Shown here piece after piece: positions 15,259 through 22,212 of a stretch of 24,359 nt of DNA. Numbering within the stretch: position 1 is the stretch's first letter; every line of letters starts with the position of its first letter. The position numbers and the translations under genes were made by a program. The notes beneath the pieces were generated by a model. It was given only the letters and a program-made list of their open reading frames with translations. It did no database searches and was not told where the DNA came from. Where the stretch lies: positions 1 to 24,359 of the forward strand of contig DATKEH010000175.1 of assembly GCA_035546355.1 (NCBI GenBank). Direction: 5' to 3'. The DNA comes from DATKEH01 sp035546355 (GTDB lineage Bacteria; Acidobacteriota; Thermoanaerobaculia; Multivoradales; JAIOJS01).

Positions 15259-16054
15259 GGCGGGTCTCCTTGGCCAGATGGTGCAGGGCGAGGCGGCCGC
15301 CCGGCGCCGCGGGGAGGGGGGTCGGCGGCGCCGCGGCGCGGGCCGCGGCCGCCGTCCGTCCCGGCGGCGGTGCGAGGTCCGGCTGCAGCTCGTCCGCCAA
15401 CAACTCGCGCGGCGGGCGCTCGGGTTGCAGCCGCCCCCCCTCGAGGTGGACCACGCGGTCGGCCAGGGCGAGCACCTCTTCGGGCCGGTGGGAGGAGAAG
15501 ACGATCGTCTTGCCGGCGGCCTTGAGCTCGAGCAGCAGCTCCAGGAAATCGCGGCGCGCGGCGACGTCGAGGTTGGCGGTGGCCTCGTCGAGCAGCAACA
15601 CTGGCGGGTCGGCGAGCAGCGCCACGGCCAGGGCCAGGCGCTGCTTGCGCCCCCCGGAGAGCCCGTGCACCGCCGCCTCCAGCTCCCCTTCGAGGCCCAG
15701 GCTCGCCACCAGCTCGGCGATGCGGTCGAGGGGCGCCCGATGCAGGCGGGCGAAGAGCTCGAGCGCCTCGCCGGCGGTCATCTCGGGGAAGGCGATCTCC
15801 TGCGGCACGAAGCCCAGCAGCCGGCGGGCCTGCTTGCCCTGGCGCCGGACGTCGAAGCCGCCGACCGCGACCTCGCCGTCGCAGGGCATGACGCCGAGCA
15901 GCGCCCGCAGGGCGGTCGTCTTGCCGGCCCCGTTCGCCCCCCACAGCGCGACGGCCTGCCCGCGATGGACGGTGAAGCTGACGTCGGCCAGCGCCGTGCG
16001 GCGGCCGAAGCTCTTGCTCAGCGAGCGGACTTCGATGAGGGGATGCTCGGTCAT
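15248..16054 (-). CDS. nosF: NosF ABC ATPase (internal start alternative within the NosD frame)
   Basis: If translation also starts at ATG 16054 (weak SD GAGG ~10 nt upstream), it yields a 268-residue cytoplasmic ATPase. Motifs, numbered from this Met, come in normal order: Walker A GANGAGKTT (about 37-45), Q-loop VPQE, ABC signature LSGGRKQRLALA, Walker B VLLLDEATANLD and H-loop FSSHRPEE. The C-terminal ~40 residues are Ala/Pro-rich and probably disordered. It powers the NosDFY complex with NosY. This entry describes the same DNA as the C-terminal part of the preceding feature. Confidence 0.7.
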   Translation of the reverse strand: MTEHPLIEVRSLSKSFGRRTALADVSFTVHRGQAVALWGANGAGKTTALRALLGVMPCDGEVAVGGFDVRRQGKQARRLLGFVPQEIAFPEMTAGEALELFARLHRAPLDRIAELVASLGLEGELEAAVHGLSGGRKQRLALAVALLADPPVLLLDEATANLDVAARRDFLELLLELKAAGKTIVFSSHRPEEVLALADRVVHLEGGRLQPERPPRELLADELQPDLAPPPGRTAAAARAAAPPTPLPAAPGGRLALHHLAKETRHGS

Positions 16055-17500
16055 GGCGGAACCTCGGGGTAGAGAGCGGATCCGGAGGAGCTCTGGTGGC
16101 GGGTGCCCAGGGGCGCACGCGGGGGACCCCTGGCGCCGCCGCCGCGTCCGGTGTGCCGGCAGCGCCAGCAGCGCCGCCGTCACCAGCACAGCGGCCGCGG
16201 CGAGGCCGGGGGCGGCGCCGCCGCGGGCCGGCGGCAGCGTCGGCGCGCCGGCGGGGACGTGCGGCCGCATGCGCGGCGCCGCGTCCTCGAGCTTGGGTTG
16301 GGGGCGGACCAGCGGGAAGGCCTGGGCGGCGAAGTCCACCGCCTGCGCCGCCGGGCTGTAGGCGAAGAGGCGGAGCTCCGGTCTGCGGGCGAGCAGGCTC
16401 TCGAAGAGGCGCTGCGAGCGATAGGGCACGTCGCCGAGCCCGTCGCCGTCGGCGTCGTAGCCGGCGTAGTCGCTCCAGTAGTTGCCCCGCCAGAGGTTGG
16501 CGCCGGGGTCGCCGCCGCCGCCCGCCAGCTCTACCTGCTCGTGGTTCTCGACGAAGCTGTTGCCGAGGATGTCGACCCGCCGCACGCTGGGCATCAGGCG
16601 GATGCCGATGTCGTTGCCGGCGAACAGGTTGCCCTCTAGGGTGGCCGAGCCGTGCCACTCCCGGGGCGTGCTGTCGAGAAAGGCGGCGACGCGGTTGCCG
16701 ACGAACAGATTGTCGGCCACCCGCGGCTCGTCCATGTCCTTGAGCCCGACGCCGTAGCCGCTGGGGCCGTGGTTGCCGGCGATGGTGTTGCCGACCAGGC
16801 GCAGCCGACGGGAGTACATGAGGAAGGCGCCGACCGAGTTGTCGGCCAGCAGGTTGCCCTGGATGGTGGCGTCGTCGCAGTACATGAAGTGCAGCCCGTA
16901 GCGCCCCTGCTCGACGTGGTTGTCGCGGACGGTGAGCCGTTTGGAGTACCACAGCACCACGTCGCGAGAGCCGTGGACCCGGTTGCCGGCGATGGTGGTG
17001 CCGTCGCTGTTCCAGACGCGGATGGCGTCGCCGCGGCGGCCCAGGGCGAGGGTCTTGCCGCGGATCTGGTTGCCGCGCACCACGCTCGCCGCGGCGTGCC
17101 GCAGGTAGACGCCGAACAGGACGTCTTGCAGGCGATTCCCCTCGATCACCGCTCGCGGCCCCTCGACGGAGACCCCGGAGTGCTCCTCGTCCAGGGAGAT
17201 GCCGCTGCCCCGCACCACGAAGCCGCGCAGGGTGACGCCCGGCGCCTCGATCCGCACCACCGTGCCGCGGCCGCCGCCGTCGAGCACCGGCCACCCCTCG
17301 CCCTGCAGGGTGACCGAGCGCGTCACCGCCAGCGGGGCCGCGTAGGTGCCCGCCAGCACCCGCACCAGGTCGCCGTCGGCGGCCCGCGCCAGGGCCTCCT
17401 GCGGTGTGCGCAGGGGGCCGTCGGGCGACACCACCCACTCGCGGGCGGCGGCGGGGGCCGCGGCGAGCAGCAGGGCGAGAAGGGGGAGGGCGCGGATCAT
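15248..17500 (-). CDS. nosD: NosD-NosF: periplasmic beta-helix joined to ABC ATPase in one frame
   Basis: A single 750-codon frame from ATG 17500 (3 nt after the NosB stop) to TAG 15248-15250. Residues 1-19 are a Sec signal peptide. Residues ~25-380 are right-handed parallel beta-helix (CASH/NosD repeats, e.g. VIEGNRLQDVLFGVYLRH, GNTIAGNHGPSGYGVGLKDM, NYWSDYAGYDADGDGLGD). A transmembrane segment (about 435-455, AAAAVLVTAALLALPA) is followed by RTRRRRQG, so the chain would enter the cytoplasm. M483 then starts a complete NosF-type ATPase. NosD and NosF are normally separate proteins. Here no stop separates them, and the topology (outside-membrane-inside) would be consistent with a real fusion. 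Internal initiation at 16054 is the main alternative; a sequencing error removing a stop is also possible. Confidence 0.85.
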   Translation of the reverse strand: MIRALPLLALLLAAAPAAAREWVVSPDGPLRTPQEALARAADGDLVRVLAGTYAAPLAVTRSVTLQGEGWPVLDGGGRGTVVRIEAPGVTLRGFVVRGSGISLDEEHSGVSVEGPRAVIEGNRLQDVLFGVYLRHAAASVVRGNQIRGKTLALGRRGDAIRVWNSDGTTIAGNRVHGSRDVVLWYSKRLTVRDNHVEQGRYGLHFMYCDDATIQGNLLADNSVGAFLMYSRRLRLVGNTIAGNHGPSGYGVGLKDMDEPRVADNLFVGNRVAAFLDSTPREWHGSATLEGNLFAGNDIGIRLMPSVRRVDILGNSFVENHEQVELAGGGGDPGANLWRGNYWSDYAGYDADGDGLGDVPYRSQRLFESLLARRPELRLFAYSPAAQAVDFAAQAFPLVRPQPKLEDAAPRMRPHVPAGAPTLPPARGGAAPGLAAAAVLVTAALLALPAHRTRRRRQGSPACAPGHPPPELLRIRSLPRGSAMTEHPLIEVRSLSKSFGRRTALADVSFTVHRGQAVALWGANGAGKTTALRALLGVMPCDGEVAVGGFDVRRQGKQARRLLGFVPQEIAFPEMTAGEALELFARLHRAPLDRIAELVASLGLEGELEAAVHGLSGGRKQRLALAVALLADPPVLLLDEATANLDVAARRDFLELLLELKAAGKTIVFSSHRPEEVLALADRVVHLEGGRLQPERPPRELLADELQPDLAPPPGRTAAAARAAAPPTPLPAAPGGRLALHHLAKETRHGS

Positions 17501-17503
17501 CGC

Positions 17504-18160
17504 TCAGGCGCGGCTGGCGTCGACCAGCGGCTTGTAGGCGCGGCGGTGGAACCACAGGCCGGTGAGGATGAGTAGCGAGGCCGCGAAAGCCAGCCAGAGG
17601 CCGGCTCCAGGAGCGGCGACGGTGGCGAACTGCCCGATCTTGCCGGTCCCCAGCACCGGCGGCACGAAGGGGTGGATCGACGACGACAGCGGGGCGGTGG
17701 GATCGAGGTTGGTGCCGAAATTGCGCAGCCAGTAGTAGAGGTCGGCGAGGAAGGCGAAGGGGAACACCGCCGCGGGCAGCGACAGCAGGGCGGCGTACTG
17801 GTTGTGGATCCAGATCGCGGCGATCGCCAGCAGGGCGATGGCCGCCACCGCGGCGATCGACAGCTCGCGCTCGAGCTGCGCCGCCCCTCCCAGCGGCCGC
17901 ATGCCGATGTAGTGGTTGAGGCCGTCGATCTCCCGCACGTCCCCCTCGAGGTGATTGAGGTAGGCCTGGACCTCCAGGCCGCCCGGATACTGGGGCGCCA
18001 GCAGGCGCATCTTCCAGTAGGGGAGGAAGATGGAGATCACCAGCAGCAGCCCGGCGGCGCCCAGCAGCAGGGTGGGCACCAGGAACTGCAGCCGCCCCTC
18101 CGCCATCTCCGAGCGGCTGACGCGGGGGCCGATGAGCTTGTCGAGGGTCTCGCGGGTCAT
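17504..18160 (-). CDS. nosB: NosB-like membrane protein of clade II nos clusters
   Basis: A 218-residue protein with four predicted membrane helices (about 25-49, 100-119, 123-145, 190-208). The large loop after helix 1 contains GGLEVQAYLNHLEGDVREIDGLNHYIGMRP; the LNHYIGM pattern is shared with copper-related Nos accessory proteins as I recall it. It lies directly downstream of nosZ (gap 34 nt) and 3 nt before nosD, exactly the place of nosB in clade II (Wolinella-like) clusters. SD GGAGAG precedes ATG 18160. Role in NosZ maturation or electron supply is inferred from position; the biochemical function of NosB is not settled. Confidence 0.75.
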   Translation of the reverse strand: MTRETLDKLIGPRVSRSEMAEGRLQFLVPTLLLGAAGLLLVISIFLPYWKMRLLAPQYPGGLEVQAYLNHLEGDVREIDGLNHYIGMRPLGGAAQLERELSIAAVAAIALLAIAAIWIHNQYAALLSLPAAVFPFAFLADLYYWLRNFGTNLDPTAPLSSSIHPFVPPVLGTGKIGQFATVAAPGAGLWLAFAASLLILTGLWFHRRAYKPLVDASRA

Positions 18161-18194
18161 GGGGCTCTCCGACGTGGGGGGGCGGGGGCCCCCG

Positions 18195-20219
18195 TCACGA
18201 GGGCTTGATGGTCAGATAGCCCACCATCTCCAGGTGCAGCGCCGAGCAGAACTCGGAGCAGTACCAGGTGTAGACGCCCTCGCGCTCGGCGACGAACTCG
18301 ATGGTGGTGGTCTCTCCCGGCTCGAGGCTCAGGTTGATGTTGTAGGCGGGCAGGGCGAAGCCGTGGGTGGCGTCCTTGGCGGTCTCGACGTTGGTGATGT
18401 GCCAGATGACGTGGTCGCCCTTCTGGATCTCGACGTGCTCGGGAGTGAAGTGGCTGCGCACCCCGGTCATCCAGATCTCGACCGTGTTGCCGCGCCGCTC
18501 GATCCGCTCCTGGCCGAGGGCCGGCGCTCCCGTCCGTACCGCCTGCACCGCCGGATCCCAGCCTATCTCGGGGTACACGTCCCAGGCCGCCAGCTTGTCG
18601 GCCTTGATGATCTGCGCGTAGTGCGGCTCGCCGATGCCGATGGCCATGTCGTAGAGCAGCTGCATCGTCTCCCCCTTGCCGGAGATGTCGATCAGCTGGA
18701 AGTTCTGCGGGTGCAGCGGGCCGACGGTGAGGAAGCGGTCCACCGACCACTTGTTCATCGCCACCAGCCAGTTGCCGTCCGGCGACACGGTGTCCCCTTC
18801 GGCGACGGCGAGGTGGCCGATGTTGTAGTGCACCGGGATCTTCTGCACCATCTGCCAGGACTCGGCCTCGCCGTGCTTGTCGGCGTAGGGTCCGCCCAGG
18901 CTCCAGCGCGCCACCGCGCTGTCGAGGAACAGGCTGGTGTAGCCGTACCCCTTGTCGTCGAACTGGGTGTGCAGCGGCCCCAGACCGAGCTCGATCTGCG
19001 TCTCCAGGGCGGCGTCGAAGTCGATCACCGGCACGCCGAACTGGTCCTTGCCGGAGAAAGTGCGGTCGGCGATCGCCCGCTGGATCTTCTCGAAGCTGTA
19101 GACCGTGACGTGCGGGTCGAGCTTGCCGGAGACGACGATGTACTCGCCTCCCGGCGCCACGTCGACGCCGTGGGGGCTCTTCGGCTCGGGCACGAAGAAC
19201 AGCACGCCCTCCGCCGCGGCCACCTCCAGCGGGATGACGTCGAACCCCTCGACCTGCCGGGCCCTGCCGGCGGCGACCAGCTCGGCGGCCTTGCGCCAGT
19301 CGATGACGTGCAGGTAGTCCATGTCGCGCTGCGACACCCCCGACTCGAACGGCGGCTTGCCCTGTTCGATGCCGCCGGTGGCGAGCTCGGTGTTGATCGA
19401 GTTGCAGAACGCCCAGCCGTCGGAGACCAGCTTGCCGGCGTCGCAGATGTCCTGCCAGTAGGGGGGCAGCTCGATGGCGAAGCTGCGCTGCTGGTCGATC
19501 CGGCCGGCGTCGCGGTCGAACTTCCAGAACGTCACCATGCCGCGGTAGGCATTTTCGTAGTCCTCGAGGGCGGCGTAGCGCCACCCCAGGGGCGCGGCGT
19601 ACTGGCCGCCTTCGATGACGTACTCGGTGTCCGGCGTCACCATGGTGCCGCCGTGGTCGGAGAGGCTGACCGGGTTCTTGAGGATCTGCTTGGTCTCGAA
19701 GTCGCGCAGGTCGATGACGGCGATCCGCGCGTGGGCCTTGTCGTTGATGAAGACGTACTGGCCGTCGTAGTCGCCGGCGGTCTCGGAGATCGCCGGGTGG
19801 TGGGTGTCGCCCCAGGTGATGTCGCGTCCCTCGACCTGCCCCTGGCCGAGGATCGCCTTGGTCTCGTCGGAGTACCCCCATCCCTGCCAGGGCTCGGGAG
19901 TGAACACCCCCACCACCTTGAGCAGGCGCATCGAGGGGACGCCGATGACCAGCATCTGCCCCGAGTGGCCGCCGGAGGCGAGGATCACGTACTCGTCCTT
20001 CTGGCCGGTGGGGACGTAGGTCTTGACGGCGGCGTAGACGTCGGCCGGGGTGAGGCCGCGGGCCGCGATCACCCCGTCGACGTCGCCGGGGGCGACGATG
20101 CGGCCGGCCTGCTCGGTGGGGCCGCTCTTGCAGCCGAAGAACCAGGCGGTGCCGAGGACGGCGGCGACGAGGGCCAGGGGCAGCAGCGCCCCGAGCCGGT
20201 GGTTGCGCTTGGCGATCAT
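18195..20219 (-). CDS. nosZ: clade II-type nitrous oxide reductase NosZ
   Basis: The terminal denitrification enzyme, reducing N2O to N2 (674 residues). ATG 20219 is chosen because GGAGG (20226-20230) is 6 nt upstream; a second ATG at 20225 abuts the SD. The leader lacks a twin-arginine motif and ends WFFGC (C30), so export is Sec-type and possibly as a lipoprotein, typical of clade II. The seven CuZ histidines can be placed: H140-H141 (DTHHP), H189 (DHGG), H350 (SPHG), H417 (PLHTQFD), H469 (NIGHL), H533 (EPHY). The C-terminal cupredoxin has CuA ligands H619 (THGF), C654 and C658 (CSEFC), H662 and M665. All key residues are present, so the enzyme should be functional. Confidence 0.97.
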   Translation of the reverse strand: MIAKRNHRLGALLPLALVAAVLGTAWFFGCKSGPTEQAGRIVAPGDVDGVIAARGLTPADVYAAVKTYVPTGQKDEYVILASGGHSGQMLVIGVPSMRLLKVVGVFTPEPWQGWGYSDETKAILGQGQVEGRDITWGDTHHPAISETAGDYDGQYVFINDKAHARIAVIDLRDFETKQILKNPVSLSDHGGTMVTPDTEYVIEGGQYAAPLGWRYAALEDYENAYRGMVTFWKFDRDAGRIDQQRSFAIELPPYWQDICDAGKLVSDGWAFCNSINTELATGGIEQGKPPFESGVSQRDMDYLHVIDWRKAAELVAAGRARQVEGFDVIPLEVAAAEGVLFFVPEPKSPHGVDVAPGGEYIVVSGKLDPHVTVYSFEKIQRAIADRTFSGKDQFGVPVIDFDAALETQIELGLGPLHTQFDDKGYGYTSLFLDSAVARWSLGGPYADKHGEAESWQMVQKIPVHYNIGHLAVAEGDTVSPDGNWLVAMNKWSVDRFLTVGPLHPQNFQLIDISGKGETMQLLYDMAIGIGEPHYAQIIKADKLAAWDVYPEIGWDPAVQAVRTGAPALGQERIERRGNTVEIWMTGVRSHFTPEHVEIQKGDHVIWHITNVETAKDATHGFALPAYNINLSLEPGETTTIEFVAEREGVYTWYCSEFCSALHLEMVGYLTIKPS

Positions 20220-20225
20220 GGTCAT

Positions 20226-20230
20226 CCTCC
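20226..20230 (-). promoter_or_regulatory. ribosome-binding site of nosZ
   Basis: GGAGG 6 nt before ATG 20219. It favours this start over ATG 20225, which lies directly next to it. Confidence 0.75.
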
Positions 20231-20290
20231 GTTCGAGGTTTGGGCGGCGCCCCCGGCGGCCTGCAGGGCCGCTTCGTCGCCGCTCGTCGG

Positions 20291-20335
20291 CTACTTTTTC
20301 AGCGGAGCTCGGCGGGGTCGTTGCGTTGGCGCAAC
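20291..20335 (-). promoter_or_regulatory. candidate CRP/FNR-family box and -10 region upstream of nosZ
   Basis: GTTGCG-TTGG-CGCAAC (20320-20335) is a perfect dyad with the N4 spacing of FNR/DNR/NNR-type sites (TTGNN-N4-NNCAA). Its centre (20327.5) is ~30 nt from the middle of the only AT-rich patch nearby (20291-20300, GAAAAAGTAG on the minus strand). That matches class II activation, with the site at about -41.5 and -10 near there. The start of nosZ lies ~70 nt beyond. No regulator gene of this family is in the window. Confidence 0.5.
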
Positions 20336-20567
20336 TTGCTGCACGCCCGGCGCGCGGCGCGACGAGAGGAGACTAGGACGCCCGGCGTCAGGGGGCGCGA
20401 CCTGGCGGGGTGGTGTCGGCGGCGCGCCGGGGCGGGGAAGTGCTGCCCCATCGGGTAGGTAGGTGCGATGCGAGGGCGGGGCACACGCCCCGGGGTGGCG
20501 GTCGGGCCCACCGCAGCGTGGGCGCCGCCCCCATCCACGGGGTGGCGGCCGTCCACCGAGCGCTGCC
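20336..20567. other. GC-rich intergenic stretch between divergent nosZ and stress-protein genes
   Basis: The gap from nosZ to the stress-protein gene is 388 nt. Apart from the FNR-like box and the promoter elements near the plus-strand gene I see no coding pattern. Several short GC-rich inverted repeats occur (for example GGGGC-ACAC-GCCCC near 20485), none with a clear role. Confidence 0.4.
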
Positions 20568-20593
20568 TATACTGGGTTCGGGGACGTGTCCCC
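20568..20593 (+). promoter_or_regulatory. -10-like TATACT and GGGGAC-GT-GTCCCC dyad before the stress-protein gene
   Basis: TATACT (20568-20573) is close to a sigma-70 -10; no -35 consensus is seen 17 nt upstream, so an activator may be needed. The dyad GGGGAC-N2-GTCCCC (20580-20593) falls at the expected transcription start and could be an operator or a 5' leader hairpin. SD GGGAGG (20597-20602) is 5 nt before the ATG. Confidence 0.4.
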
Positions 20594-20607
20594 AGGGGGA
20601 GGTAAAA

Positions 20608-21519
20608 ATGCGCACCGGACCCGTCCTCGCCGCCACCGACTTCTCCGCCGCTGCCGAGCTGGCGGAGCAACAGGCCGCCGCCATCGCCCGGGCGCTGGGG
20701 CGAGCCCTGCACCTGGTGCACGCCGTCCACAGGGTCGAGGACCCGGAAGGGTTGGTGGGGATGTCGCCGGATCTCGTCGAGGGGCTGCGCCAGGCGGCTG
20801 CCGATCGACTCGAGCAGCGTGCTGCCGCCCTGCGCAGCGATCGGCTCGCCGTCACCACTGGGCTCGACCTGGGACAGCCCTCGGCGGTGATCGCCAGCGA
20901 GGCCGAGGCGCGCCAGGCGGCGCTGGTGGCGGTGGGCTCGCGCGGCCTGACCGGCTTCCGCCATCTGCTGCTGGGGAGCACCGCCGAGCGGGTGGTGCGC
21001 CGTGCCACCTTCCCGGTGCTCGTCGTCCACCCCACCGACGGCGGGATGCCGCTGCCCCCGCGGCGGGTACTGCTGGCCACCGACTTCTCCGCGGCCGCCC
21101 GCGCCGCCGGCGAGGCGGCGCGGGAGCTGCTCGGGCTCGACGCGGAATGCGAGCTCGCCCTGTTGCACTGCTGGCAGCCGCCGGTGAACCTCGGCATGTA
21201 CGCCTTCGAGGGGTGGAGCGCGATGAGCGAGTCCTACCGCGGCGAGGTGCTGCGGGCGCTCGGCGAGCGGCTGGCGTCGGAGGCCGAGAAGTGGCGGGAG
21301 CAGGGGCTGCGGGTCGAAACGGCGCTGCTCGAGGGATTGCCGGCGGAGGCCATCACCGCCGAGGCGGCGCACCGGCAGAGTGATTGCATCGTGCTGGGGA
21401 GCCGCGGCCAGACCGCGGGGCGGTGGCTCTTCGGCAGCACCGCCAAGCGGGTGGTGCAGCAGGCCCGCTGCCCGGTGCTGACGGCGGCGGCGGAGGAGAA
21501 CACGGCAGCAGAGGAGTGA
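20608..21519 (+). CDS. tandem universal stress protein (UspA-type, two domains)
   Basis: A 303-residue protein of two Usp domains, starting at ATG 20608 after SD GGGAGG. Each half begins with a hydrophobic strand and ATDFS (RTGPVLAATDFSAAAE; RRVLLATDFSAAAR). Each ends with the ATP-binding signature G-x2-G-x9-G-S: GSRGLTGFRHLLLGSTAERVV and GSRGQTAGRWLFGSTAKRVV. Both domains thus keep nucleotide-binding residues. Tandem Usp proteins are common near anaerobic-respiration and metal genes and are often induced by low oxygen; a link with nosZ through the shared intergenic region is inference. A DUF302 gene follows 3 nt after the stop. Confidence 0.92.
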   Translation: MRTGPVLAATDFSAAAELAEQQAAAIARALGRALHLVHAVHRVEDPEGLVGMSPDLVEGLRQAAADRLEQRAAALRSDRLAVTTGLDLGQPSAVIASEAEARQAALVAVGSRGLTGFRHLLLGSTAERVVRRATFPVLVVHPTDGGMPLPPRRVLLATDFSAAARAAGEAARELLGLDAECELALLHCWQPPVNLGMYAFEGWSAMSESYRGEVLRALGERLASEAEKWREQGLRVETALLEGLPAEAITAEAAHRQSDCIVLGSRGQTAGRWLFGSTAKRVVQQARCPVLTAAAEENTAAEE

Positions 21520-21522
21520 ACG

Positions 21523-21978
21523 ATGCCCGAGGTCACGCAGGACTACGGACTTCGCCAGCGGCTGGACCTGCCCTACGAAGTGGCCGTCGAGCACGTCACC
21601 GAGGCGCTGCGGCGCGAGGGGTTCGGCGTGCTGACCCGCATCGACGTCAGGGAGACCCTGAAGGAGAAGCTCGACGCCGACTTCCGGCGCTACGTGATAC
21701 TGGGGGCGTGCAACCCGCCGCTGGCGCATCGCGCCCTCGAGGCCGAGCTGGAGATCGGCCTGCAGCTGCCCTGCAACGTCATCGTCTACGAGGACCGCGG
21801 CGGCTCGGTGGTGTCGATCGCCGACCCCGCGGCGATGCTCGAGGTGGCGGGCAACCCGCGGCTCGAGCCGATCGCCGCGGAGGCGCGCGAGCGACTCTGC
21901 CGGGTGCTCGACCACCTGGGCGCCGAACCGGTTGGACGACGAGTGTTGAGGGCGCGATCGTCGGGCCGGGGCTGGTGA
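21523..21978 (+). CDS. DUF302 family protein
   Basis: A 151-residue cytoplasmic protein from ATG 21523, with SD GAGGAG (21511-21516) overlapping the end of the stress-protein gene. The core (about 10-135) is typical DUF302: LPYEVAVEHVTEALRREGFGVLTRIDVRETLKEKL, RRYVILGACNPPLAHRALEAELEIGLQLPCNVIVYED, and a final DPAAML...AEARERLCRVLDHL. The GACNPP motif is a family hallmark, and DUF302 proteins often sit beside stress or metal genes. The last ~15 residues (after AEPVG) are Arg-rich and unlike the family, and the stop abuts an ATPase remnant on the other strand, so the C-terminus may have been altered by a rearrangement. Biochemical function is unknown. Confidence 0.88.
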   Translation: MPEVTQDYGLRQRLDLPYEVAVEHVTEALRREGFGVLTRIDVRETLKEKLDADFRRYVILGACNPPLAHRALEAELEIGLQLPCNVIVYEDRGGSVVSIADPAAMLEVAGNPRLEPIAAEARERLCRVLDHLGAEPVGRRVLRARSSGRGW

Positions 21979-22089
21979 CAGCACCAGGGCGGTGAACGCG
22001 GCGGTGCGGGCCAGCGGCACGGGGTCACCGGTGGCGGCGGCAGGCAGCTCGAGCAGACCTCGCGGCAGATAGGCGTCGAGCACCGCCAC
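21979..22089 (-). pseudogene. remnant of a cation-transporting P-type ATPase C-terminus
   Basis: The minus-strand translation from 22089 reads AVLDAYLPRGLLELPAAA then ARTAAFTALVL. This closely follows the C-terminal membrane region of Ca2+/cation-type P-type ATPases, where I recall a pattern like VLDxxLPGGLIEGSG....ART.AFTTLVLxQLFNxFNARS. The homology stops after ALVL at 21979, just before the expected QLFN, right against the DUF302 stop (21976-21978). No homologous sequence is found upstream of 22089 in any frame. It is about 37 codons, too short to be functional. Confidence 0.5.
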
Positions 22090-22212
22090 GGGCGGGGCGG
22101 TGCAGCGTCGGCCACCGCGCGATGTTAGGACGGATACCGGCGCGACGGCTGTTCCCGGCCGCGCCTGTCGCAGGTCAGGCGGCGCGGGGCTGCGCTCGGT
22201 TATCCTGCCGCC
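22090..22212. other. non-coding gap before the metal ATPase
   Basis: No gene seen. TATCCT at 22201-22206 places a predicted transcription start at the A of ATG 22213. Together with the absence of a Shine-Dalgarno, this suggests a leaderless transcript. No -35 consensus at the usual spacing. Confidence 0.3.

Noticed and set aside
18161..18194. GGGGGCCCCC palindrome between nosZ and nosB
   Set aside because: No loop and no T-tract; too short to call a terminator, and the two genes are most likely co-transcribed.
20299..22089. Minus-strand frame of ~596 codons antisense to the stress-protein and DUF302 genes
   Set aside because: Only the first ~37 codons resemble a protein family (kept as a remnant); the rest is antisense to well-supported genes.
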